NCBI GenBank assembly: GCA_031279675.1
Contig: JAITIB010000007.1
Coordinates: 1 to 8,452 of the forward strand
Direction: 5' to 3'
From: Puniceicoccales bacterium
Lineage (GTDB): Bacteria; Verrucomicrobiota; Verrucomicrobiia; Opitutales; UBA953
Length of the DNA stretch: 8,452 nt
Under the pieces are notes generated by a model. That model saw only the letters and a list, made by a program, of their open reading frames with translations. It had not been told where the DNA came from and did not search any database. Position numbers and translations under genes: made by a program. Each line of letters starts with the position of its first letter. The first letter of the stretch is position 1. This document shows, piece by piece, positions 1 to 5,300 of this stretch.

Positions 1-492
1 TATAAGGCAGCGTATTACGATCCCAACAAAAATGGGGCCGGAGTTGGCGGATACCACACGTATTCGACGACAGGCTCTGTTTTAACCAACGGCGGTAGAA
101 GTGACACGATGGACGGCACTCGTGCGAACTACTCTAATTCGTATCTAAATAATGGAGGGAGTCCGTATTATTTGAATCCAGTGAATTTCTATGAGACGTA
201 TGCGAGTGCATATGGGGCGGTGGACATGACCGGGAATGTGTGGGAATGGACGGACAGTCCTTATACCACAACCCACCGCGTTGTTCGCGGGGCCTCGGGC
301 AACAGTGGTGCGGTCCTCGCCACTGGCTCGTCGCGGACGTTCGTCGCGCCCGGCATTGAGGGCGGCTACATCGGGTTTCGCGTCGCCAGCCTTGCGCCGA
401 TTCCTGAACCAAGTACATACGGAGTGATAGGAGGCGCACTGGTAGGACTGCTCTGCTTGGTGCGGAGGAAAAGGCGCTCAGTCGCAGCTTGA
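1..492 (+). CDS. SUMF1/FGE-like secreted protein with PEP-CTERM sorting signal (5' partial)
   Basis: The reading frame is open from base 1, so the N-terminus lies outside the window; 163 residues are visible. The sequence AYGAVDMTGNVWEWTDSP, then RVVRGAS and IGFRVAS, matches the end of the formylglycine-generating enzyme (SUMF1/EgtB/PvdO) fold. The tail is a PEP-CTERM signal: Pro-Glu-Pro at 403-411, a hydrophobic segment (YGVIGGALVGLLCLV, 418-462), then a basic RRKRR cluster. In known systems exosortase recognises this tail in exported proteins and processes them for surface display or release. The stretch between RVVRG and GFR, where true sulfatase-activating enzymes carry active-site cysteines, has no cysteine, so sulfatase activation is unlikely. 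The domain may be a binding or structural module. The fold and sorting tail are well supported; the substrate is unknown. Confidence 0.88.
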   Translation, partial: YKAAYYDPNKNGAGVGGYHTYSTTGSVLTNGGRSDTMDGTRANYSNSYLNNGGSPYYLNPVNFYETYASAYGAVDMTGNVWEWTDSPYTTTHRVVRGASGNSGAVLATGSSRTFVAPGIEGGYIGFRVASLAPIPEPSTYGVIGGALVGLLCLVRRKRRSVAA

Positions 493-497
493 CGCAC

Positions 498-523
498 TGG
501 GAACGGCAACAGTCCGTTTCCCA
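498..523 (+). terminator. Terminator-like hairpin after the PEP-CTERM gene
   Basis: Six bases after the stop codon, TGGGAACGG (498-506) pairs with CCGTTTCCCA (514-523). This gives nine base pairs with one bulged T around a 7-base loop. There is no T-run afterwards, so it is not a classical intrinsic terminator. Its place directly after the stop suggests a transcript-end or 3'-stability structure. Confidence 0.35.
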
Positions 524-539
524 AGACCAGCCCCAACGG

Positions 540-569
540 GGCGCCATTGCGGAAAATCTCAATGGCGCC
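540..569 (+). repeat. Perfect 9-bp stem-loop within the repeat mosaic
   Basis: GGCGCCATT (540-548) is perfectly complementary to AATGGCGCC (561-569) around a 12-base loop, GCGGAAAATCTC. The loop overlaps module D, which recurs at 1007-1027 with three substitutions and without the left half of the stem. Confidence 0.7.
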
Positions 570-663
570 TTGCTCGCGGCGGGATAGTGCCGCCCCTTCA
601 GGGCTTGGTGCGTGTGACATTTGGTCCGGTTCGCTTTGCGCCCGGTCTTGTCGCTGCGCTCGG

Positions 664-709
664 AACCCGGGGCGTTGCCCCGGGCTGTCACATTACGCCC
701 CTTTGGGGC
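664..709 (+). repeat. Left arm of a 46-bp inverted repeat
   Basis: This arm pairs with 912-957 in reverse complement at 43 of 46 positions; the mismatches are at 687, 694 and 702. It contains the 8-bp-stem palindrome at 666-684 and a GCCCC-TTT-GGGGC hairpin at 697-709. Confidence 0.9.
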
Positions 710-750
710 AAATAATCCCCGAAGGTCACATTGCGCCTCTTTGGGACAAA
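687..750 (+). repeat. Two tandem degenerate copies of a 26-bp unit, 38-bp period
   Basis: Positions 687-712 and 725-750 match at 23 of 26 bases, both starting GTCACATT and ending in CAAA. The second copy has lost one strong stem pairing (GCCTC/GGGAC instead of GCCCC/GGGGC), so it looks like an older, decaying copy. Confidence 0.8.
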
Positions 751-911
751 CGAGTTCAGGGCGGGCATTGTTCGCCGTCATTTCGCAAGAGCCCGATTTT
801 TGTGAGGCGGATCCGGGAAACCTCGGCGACTAAAGCCGCCGTTCCGTTTGTGCCCGCGCCCGCGTTTTTCCTGAAATTCATCTGCCGCCAACGCGCGCGG
901 CGGTTGGACCA

Positions 912-957
912 GCCCCAACGGGGCGTCATGTGATAGCCCGGGGCAACGCCCCGGGTT
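912..957 (-). repeat. Right arm of the 46-bp inverted repeat
   Basis: Reverse-complement partner of 664-709, separated from it by 202 bp. The two arms could form a long cruciform or RNA duplex. No target-site duplication is visible outside the arms, so a transposon-end reading is not supported. Confidence 0.9.
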
Positions 958-1144
958 TTGGGAAGCATTTATTTGCGAGCCCTGAAAGGGCGTAATGGGC
1001 GGTGTCGCGGAAAACCTCAAGGGCGCGAGGATTCCGGCGGCAATGCGTCGGGTTTCCCGAATGCCTGCTCCTTCCCGTCACGGATTCCCGGCGAGGCTTG
1101 TTTCCCAACACGCTTAATGCTGGCCCGTGTGTTTTCCGCTTTCC

Positions 1145-1168
1145 AGCGGGTGGGCGTTTTCCCACGCT
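1145..1168 (+). promoter_or_regulatory. Hairpin just upstream of the nadB start
   Basis: AGC plus GTGGG (1145-1147, 1150-1154) can pair with CCCAC plus GCT (1161-1168), with two bulged G on the left side and a 6-base loop. It ends 8 bases before the chosen nadB ATG, where a ribosome binding site would lie, and no Shine-Dalgarno sequence is present. It might hinder initiation; if nadB starts at 1117 instead, it is simply coding sequence. Confidence 0.3.
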
Positions 1169-1176
1169 TTGCGGGC

Positions 1177-2793
1177 ATGTCGAAGTTTTCCTCTGAATCG
1201 AGTGACGTGATCGTCGTCGGCAGTGGCATTGCGGGCTTGAGCTTTGCGCTCAAGATTGCGGAGCGTGGCTGGCGCGTGATGTTGATAACCAAGAAGGGGA
1301 GCGCGGAGTCGAACACGAACCATGCGCAGGGGGGCATTGCCTGTGTCATGGGCGCGGAGGATGATTTTGATGCGCACGTGCGCGACACGCTTGAGGCTGG
1401 GGACGGGCTGTGCGACGCCGCCGTTGCGCGCGCCATTATCGAGGCGGCCCCGGAGCGTGTGCGCGAGCTTGTCGCGCTGGGAGTTGCGTTCTCGGCGGAC
1501 GGTGGCGGGCGCCCCGATCTTGGGCGTGAGGGCGGGCACTCGCACCGGCGCATTCTGCATGTGCGCGATTTGACGGGCGCGGCAATCGAGGATGCGCTGT
1601 TGTCCGAGGTGGCGCGCGACGGGCGCATTGTGGTGCGCGAGCATTTTCTTGCCATAGACGTGGTCACGCGCGCCCACGCGGGTTTGGGCGGAGAGGGTGG
1701 GGGGGGCGATGCCGTGCTGGGTTTGTATGCGCTTGATACCCGGCGCGGTGGTGTCGTGACCTTGCGCGCGCCCGTGGTGGTGCTTGCAACGGGCGGGGTG
1801 GGGCAGGTTTATCCGTTCACAACAAACCCGGACATCGCCACCGGGGATGGCATTGCGATGGCGTTCAGGGCGGGTGTTCCGGTGTGCAACATGGAGTTTG
1901 TGCAGTTTCACCCGACGGCGCTTTTCACGCGCGATGGCGGGCGTTCGTTGATCTCCGAGGCTGTTCGCGGCGAAGGAGCCGTGTTGCGCGATTTTGGCGG
2001 CGACACCTTCATGGCGCGTTACCATGCGCTGGCGGATTTGGCGCCGCGCGACGTGGTGGCGCGCGCGATGGACAATGAGATGAAGAAGAGCGGCTCGCCC
2101 CACGTGTGGCTCGACATCCGCGGGCGTGCGGAGGCGGACTTGCGGGCGCGCTTTCCGCACATTTTCGAGACGTGCCTGCGGCATGGTGTGAACATGGCCC
2201 GGGATTTGATCCCGGTGGTGCCGGCGGCTCATTACCTGTGCGGCGGGGTGCGCACCGGTTTGAATGCGGAAACGTCGCTTGCGGGGCTCTATGCGTGCGG
2301 CGAGGTGGCGTGCACGGGTTTGCATGGCGCGAACCGTCTGGCGTCCAACTCGTTGCTGGAGGCGGTGGTGTTGGCGCACAATGGCGCGGTTGCGGCGGAT
2401 GCGTTTTTGCGGACGCGCGGGGGGGACGGTGCGGTGGTGCCGGACTGGCGCGATGGCAATGTGTCGGACAGCGACGAGCGGGTGGTGCTCACGCACAACT
2501 GGAACGAGTTGCGGCAGGCGATGTGGGACTATGTGGGTATTGTGCGGACGACGAAGCGGCTCCTTCGCGCGCAGGCACGCATCCGCGCCCTGGAGCGCGA
2601 GATTGTGGAGTATTACTGGAATTTCAAGGTGGAGCCTTCGTTGCTGGAATTGCGCAACCTGACCCAGGTGGCGGGTTTGATTGTGGATTGTGCGTTGCAA
2701 CGCGAGGAGAGCCGCGGGTTGCACCACACGCTGGATTTTCCCGCGAAGAGCCCGTGCCTGCGCGACACCTGCGTCGTCAAAACACAGGCTTGA
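1177..2793 (+). CDS. nadB: L-aspartate oxidase NadB
   Basis: This flavoprotein oxidises L-aspartate to iminoaspartate, which NadA quinolinate synthase uses in de novo NAD synthesis; it is cytoplasmic. The protein has 538 residues, the usual family length. Visible features: FAD-binding VVGSGIAG (residues 13-20), HAQGGIA (49-55), EGGHSHRRILH (from 118), FVQFHPT with H245, APRDVVARA with R291, AAHYLCGG with H352, and HGANRLASNSLLE with R387. The last four residues match the E. coli active-site set H244, R290, H351 and R386 with a constant offset of one. The helical C-terminal domain (WDYVGIVRTTKRL, then ESRGLHHTLDFP) is intact. The start at 1177 fits the family N-terminus; an ATG at 1117 would add 20 residues. 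A glycine-rich insertion, GLGGEGGGG, lies in the capping domain. nadA is not in the window. Confidence 0.97.
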   Translation: MSKFSSESSDVIVVGSGIAGLSFALKIAERGWRVMLITKKGSAESNTNHAQGGIACVMGAEDDFDAHVRDTLEAGDGLCDAAVARAIIEAAPERVRELVALGVAFSADGGGRPDLGREGGHSHRRILHVRDLTGAAIEDALLSEVARDGRIVVREHFLAIDVVTRAHAGLGGEGGGGDAVLGLYALDTRRGGVVTLRAPVVVLATGGVGQVYPFTTNPDIATGDGIAMAFRAGVPVCNMEFVQFHPTALFTRDGGRSLISEAVRGEGAVLRDFGGDTFMARYHALADLAPRDVVARAMDNEMKKSGSPHVWLDIRGRAEADLRARFPHIFETCLRHGVNMARDLIPVVPAAHYLCGGVRTGLNAETSLAGLYACGEVACTGLHGANRLASNSLLEAVVLAHNGAVAADAFLRTRGGDGAVVPDWRDGNVSDSDERVVLTHNWNELRQAMWDYVGIVRTTKRLLRAQARIRALEREIVEYYWNFKVEPSLLELRNLTQVAGLIVDCALQREESRGLHHTLDFPAKSPCLRDTCVVKTQA

Positions 2794-2840
2794 AAATGCC
2801 GGCGGGGCGCGCTGCGAGGATCGGGGAGGCAAAAAAATCT

Positions 2841-2869
2841 TTGACAACGGGGGTGTTTTCGATGGTTTC
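2841..2869 (+). promoter_or_regulatory. Candidate promoter for the rpsP operon
   Basis: A perfect TTGACA (2841-2846) follows an A7 tract at 2831-2837 that could act as an UP-type element. No good -10 hexamer stands at the expected spacing (GATGGT or GGTTTC are poor). A weaker alternative is TAACAT at 2914-2919. Ribosomal operons usually have their own promoter and this 138-bp gap is the natural place, but the exact site is uncertain. Confidence 0.3.
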
Positions 2870-2931
2870 ACCCGCCCTCAGGCAGTTTTTTCAAACACCT
2901 TTTTTCAACCCAGTAACATAGATTAGACAAC

Positions 2932-3198
2932 ATGGTTCGTATTCGTCTCCAGCGTCATGGTTCAACCCACGCCCCGGTTTACCGCTTGGTCGCGTGTGAA
3001 AGCGCAACGCGCCGCGATGGCCGTTTTGCCGAGATTCTCGGCGTTTACAGCCCCTGTGCCAAGGGCAGGGAGTCCGAGCTGAATTTGAACCTTGAGCGCA
3101 TCGACCATTGGCTGCGTGTCGGGGCGCAACCGTCGGACACGGCGCGCTCACTCATCAAGCGCGCGCGCAAGGGCGCGCCCGTGCCTGCCGCCGCGTAG
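2932..3198 (+). CDS. rpsP: 30S ribosomal protein S16
   Basis: The 88-residue product is a structural protein of the small ribosomal subunit, needed for 30S assembly. It begins MVRIRLQRHGS and continues APVYRLVACES, RRDGRFAEILGVYSP and ERIDHWLRVGAQPSDTARSLIK, the conserved S16 pattern, with a short Ala/Pro tail. The ATG at 2932 is the only start fitting the family N-terminus; the preceding bases (GATTAGACAAC) contain no Shine-Dalgarno motif. It opens the rpsP-trmD-rplS cluster. The usual second gene of this operon in many bacteria, rimM, is absent; trmD follows after 55 bp. Confidence 0.97.
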   Translation: MVRIRLQRHGSTHAPVYRLVACESATRRDGRFAEILGVYSPCAKGRESELNLNLERIDHWLRVGAQPSDTARSLIKRARKGAPVPAAA

Positions 3199-3200
3199 TC

Positions 3201-3252
3201 CGGCGCATTCCCGCGCAGCGTTGCCTTGGTTGAACGGGCAGCGCCGTTTTTT
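3201..3252 (+). terminator. Attenuator-like hairpin with T-run between rpsP and trmD
   Basis: CGGCGC (3201-3206) can pair with GCGCCG (3241-3246), or AACGG (3233-3237) with CCGTT (3244-3248); these are mutually exclusive stems. Both end at or in TTTTTT (3247-3252), which lies one base before the trmD ATG at 3254. The layout resembles an intrinsic terminator or attenuator inside the operon and could lower trmD relative to rpsP. The stems are short, so this is tentative. Confidence 0.4.
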
Positions 3253-3253
3253 C

Positions 3254-3955
3254 ATGTCACCGCCCATGCGCATCGACCTGCTCACGCTTTTCCCGGAAAT
3301 GGTCAGGGGTTTTTTTTCCGAAAGCATACTGGGGCGCGCCGTGGAAAACAGAATCCTCGACATCGTCCTTCACGACATTCGCGATTGGTCTTGCGACAAG
3401 CATCGGCGCGTGGACGACACGCCGTTTGGCGGTGGCGCCGGGATGGTCATGGCGCCTCAGGCGTTGTTCGACGCCATTGAGGCCGTGCGCACACCTTCAA
3501 GCCCCGTCGTTTACCTTTGTCCCGATGGCGAACCGCTTACCAATGCGCTCGCCCGCGATCTTGGCGCCGAACGCCACCTCGTGCTCCTGAGCGGGCACTA
3601 CGAGGGCATAGACCAGCGCGTGCGCGACGCCCTTGTCACGCGCGAGATTTCCATTGGCGACTACGTGTTGACCAACGGTACGCTGGCCGCCGCCGTGCTC
3701 GTGGATTGTCTTGCGCGACAGATCCCGGGCGTGCTGGGTGAAGAAAATTCCTTGACCGGCGACAGCTTCAACCGCAGTCTTCTCGCCTTTCCTCAATACA
3801 CGCGGCCCGCGGATTTTCGCGGCATGGCTGTTCCGCCCGTGCTTCTCTCCGGAGACCACGGGGCCATCGCCAGATGGCGGCACGAACAACAGGTCGAGAA
3901 AACACGCCGCCGTCGTCCGGACCTTTTTTTGAAGAAACAAGAATCAACAACATGA
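3254..3955 (+). CDS. trmD: tRNA (guanine-37-N1)-methyltransferase TrmD
   Basis: TrmD transfers a methyl group from S-adenosylmethionine to N1 of G37 in tRNAs with a G at position 36, preventing +1 frameshifting. The 233-residue protein has the SPOUT trefoil-knot signature: MRIDLLTLFPEM at the start, DTPFGGGAGMVM, LLSGHYEGIDQRV (E117), ISIGDYVL, IPGVLG preceded by R155, and TGDSFNRSLL with D170, the likely general base. PQYTRP and PPVLLSGDH follow. Two starts are possible, 3254 (MSPPMRIDLL) and 3266 (MRIDLL, 229 residues); the second resembles most family members. The C-terminus ends at RPDLFLKKQESTT, some 20 residues shorter than E. coli. The cofactor loop reads LTNGTL where LSGGEL is usual. 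The stop overlaps the rplS start (ATGA), implying translational coupling. Confidence 0.95.
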   Translation: MSPPMRIDLLTLFPEMVRGFFSESILGRAVENRILDIVLHDIRDWSCDKHRRVDDTPFGGGAGMVMAPQALFDAIEAVRTPSSPVVYLCPDGEPLTNALARDLGAERHLVLLSGHYEGIDQRVRDALVTREISIGDYVLTNGTLAAAVLVDCLARQIPGVLGEENSLTGDSFNRSLLAFPQYTRPADFRGMAVPPVLLSGDHGAIARWRHEQQVEKTRRRRPDLFLKKQESTT

Positions 3956-4365
3956 GCCAGCAAATCATCAATTCTGTCACCGCAACCCAGCTCAAGGCGG
4001 GCCGGGGTAATTTCAAAGTGGGCGATGGCGTCAAGGTTTACACCAAAGTCCGCGAAGGCGATAAGGAGCGAATCCAGATTTTTGCTGGCATCGTCATATC
4101 GCGCAAAGGCGGTGGCGTCGGCGAGACCTTCACCGTGCGCCGCATTTCCTATGGCGAGGGCGTTGAGCGCGTTTTCCCCATCCACAGCCCGCTGATCGAC
4201 AAAGTGGTTGTTGATCGCGAGTCCGTGCCCATGAAGGCACGCCTTTATTACCTGCGTGACCGCCTCGGTAAAAAGGCGACCAAGGTCAAGGAGAAGCGTT
4301 TTTTCGAGGCTGCGGCTGCCGATGTGCCGCCCGCTGTCTCCGGCGAGCCCGCTGCTGCCGCGTAA
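3952..4365 (+). CDS. rplS: 50S ribosomal protein L19
   Basis: L19 lies at the interface of the ribosomal subunits. The 137-residue product shows FKVGDGVKVYTKVREGDKER, FAGIVISRKGGG, FTVRRISYGEGVERVFPIHSP and KARLYYLRDRLGKKATKVKE, the conserved L19 core. About 20 extra residues, rich in Ala and Pro (ending PPAVSGEPAAAA), follow the core, so it is longer than the usual ~115 residues. The ATG at 3952 overlaps the trmD stop by ATGA. An in-frame extension upstream to 3874 lies wholly within trmD and is not used. It closes the cluster and converges on the ABC ATPase gene on the other strand. Confidence 0.97.
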   Translation: MSQQIINSVTATQLKAGRGNFKVGDGVKVYTKVREGDKERIQIFAGIVISRKGGGVGETFTVRRISYGEGVERVFPIHSPLIDKVVVDRESVPMKARLYYLRDRLGKKATKVKEKRFFEAAAADVPPAVSGEPAAAA

Positions 4366-4387
4366 CGGGCGTTGGCAGCCGTGTTTT
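4354..4387 (+). terminator. Possible intrinsic terminator of the rpsP-trmD-rplS operon
   Basis: GCTGCC (4354-4359), within the last rplS codons, pairs with GGCAGC (4374-4379). Further G-T and CG/CG pairs are possible inside with one bulge. Four T follow at 4384-4387. The stem overlaps the stop codon and the T-run is short, so efficiency is uncertain, but it lies exactly where the operon should end. Confidence 0.4.
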
Positions 4388-4407
4388 CCCCTTCCCTCGC
4401 AAACTGA

Positions 4408-5124
4408 CTACGGCAGCTCCACGGACAGGGTGGGCCCTGTCCGTGTCCGTACGCGGAAGACTTCGCGCAGCAGGAGTGGCGTCAGCACCTCGGCGGGATT
4501 TCCTGCCGCGTGGATTCGTCCATTGTGCAGCACGATCACCCAGTCAAGTTTGTGCGCCAGCGTGATGTCGTGCAGGGAGAAGAGCGTTGCCGCCCCCGGG
4601 CGTCGCGCCAGTTCGCGCGCAAGGTCCAGCACCTCCAGCGCATGGCGCGGATCGAGCGGTGCAAGCGGTTCATCCCAGAGTTGCAGCGGCGCGCCCGTCA
4701 CCCATGCGCGTGCCAGCAGGACGCGCTGACGTTCGCCACCGGAAAGCTGGTTCACAGGGCGGTGTGCAAGCGGGAGCAAGTCAAGCCGCGCCAGCGCCCC
4801 GGACACCCCGCTCTCATCATCGCCGTGCGCATAGCGCCCTTGTGCGACGACCGCCCGGACTGTGAAGCCAAACTCAAAATGCGACTCCTGCGGCACCCAC
4901 GCGGCGAGGCGTCCGCGCTCCAGAAGGGGGATGCCGCCAAGCGGGCACCCGTGCCAGCGCACATCGCCATCGGGGGCGGGAAGCACGCCTGCGGCAACCT
5001 GCAAAAGCGTGGACTTTCCCGAGCCGTTGGGCCCGATGAGACCGGCGAGTTTGCCTGCGGCAACATGGAGATTGATGTCGTCGAGACGGCCCGGGACGCT
5101 GGCGTTGCGGATAACAAGTGGCAT
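4408..5124 (-). CDS. ABC transporter ATP-binding protein, FecE/BtuD type (iron-siderophore, heme or cobalamin)
   Basis: This is the cytoplasmic ATPase that would power an importer for an iron chelate, heme or vitamin B12. From the start at 5124 (MPLVIRNASV, 238 residues) one sees Walker A GPNGSGKST (31-39), Q-loop Q79, signature LSGGERQR (127-134), Walker B LQLWDEP with catalytic E152, D-loop LAPLD, and switch H185 (SLHD). The segment TVRAVVAQGRYAH resembles the coupling region of FecCD-linked ATPases. The N-terminus is short, as in BtuD, and lacks the usual aromatic A-loop residue. In-frame starts at 5217 and 5247 would add 31 or 41 residues without family similarity. No permease or binding-protein gene lies beside it: rplS converges downstream and topB diverges upstream. 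Substrate is unresolved. Confidence 0.9.
   Translation of the reverse strand: MPLVIRNASVPGRLDDINLHVAAGKLAGLIGPNGSGKSTLLQVAAGVLPAPDGDVRWHGCPLGGIPLLERGRLAAWVPQESHFEFGFTVRAVVAQGRYAHGDDESGVSGALARLDLLPLAHRPVNQLSGGERQRVLLARAWVTGAPLQLWDEPLAPLDPRHALEVLDLARELARRPGAATLFSLHDITLAHKLDWVIVLHNGRIHAAGNPAEVLTPLLLREVFRVRTRTGPTLSVELP
4421..4444. terminator. Perfect 10-bp hairpin at the convergent gene junction
   Basis: ACGGACAGGG (4421-4430) and CCCTGTCCGT (4435-4444) are perfectly complementary around the 4-base loop TGGG. It lies in the last codons of the minus-strand ABC gene and 56 bp past the rplS stop. No T-run follows on either strand, so it may act as a bidirectional transcript-end barrier or 3'-stabilising structure. 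Confidence 0.4.
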
Positions 5125-5300
5125 GGCCCGCACACTGTCCCGCGCCCGCACGGTTGACAACGGTTTTGGACGCGCCCCCCCGCCATTGCCGCGCTCCGTC
5201 CGGCGCGCGTTCGCCATTTTCTTGCCAAGCAAAGTGGGGATTCCCATTGAGGCGCGCGCAAATGCATGCCAGCTCCACTGGCCAGCTTGCAGACCAACAC
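5125..5300. other. Divergent intergenic region between the ABC ATPase gene and topB
   Basis: These 176 bp should hold the promoters of both divergent genes. TTGACA occurs at 5154-5159 on the plus strand, with the same 10-base context (TTGACAACGG) as before rpsP, but no matching -10 is visible in the C-rich sequence that follows. I see no clear operator or ribosome binding site for either gene. Confidence 0.4.

Larger units (their letters stand above)
525..1030. repeat. Intergenic mosaic of short GC-rich palindromic modules (REP-like)
   Basis: This fills most of the gene-free stretch 493-1176. Module A is GCCCC-AAC-GGGGC at 530-542 and 912-924, inside a perfect 19-bp direct repeat (525-543 and 907-925); inverted A-type copies with a TTT loop sit at 697-709 and, degraded, near 735-747. 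Module B is an 8-bp stem with a 3-base loop at 666-684, with its exact reverse complement at 937-955. Module C is a GCCC/GGGC stem at 592-604 (inverted) and 979-991. Module D, GCGGAAAA(T/C)CTCAA(T/G)GGCGC, is at 549-569 and 1007-1027. Read on the minus strand, 709 to 592 gives A-B-C, the same order as 907 to 992 on the plus strand. The translated frames through the region are artefacts of these repeats. No transposase is nearby. Confidence 0.85.

Noticed and set aside
664..957. Reading the 46-bp inverted arms as ends of a MITE or insertion sequence
   Set aside because: No target-site duplication flanks the arms, the enclosed 202 bp contains no transposase, and the arms are built from smaller modules also found outside them.
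547..1020. Short open frames on both strands in the region 493-1176
   Set aside because: They run through palindromic repeat modules, have Arg/Pro/Ser-rich translations and show no start context, so they are not genes.
1114..2871. A 585-codon open frame antisense to nadB
   Set aside because: It mirrors nadB, whose family motifs are unmistakable. Its translation is rich in His and Arg, as expected from an antisense frame of high-GC DNA, and matches no known fold.
5154..5182. Strong topB promoter at the TTGACA of 5154
   Set aside because: The sequence at the expected -10 distance is a C-run with no TATAAT-like hexamer, so the -35 match alone is insufficient.
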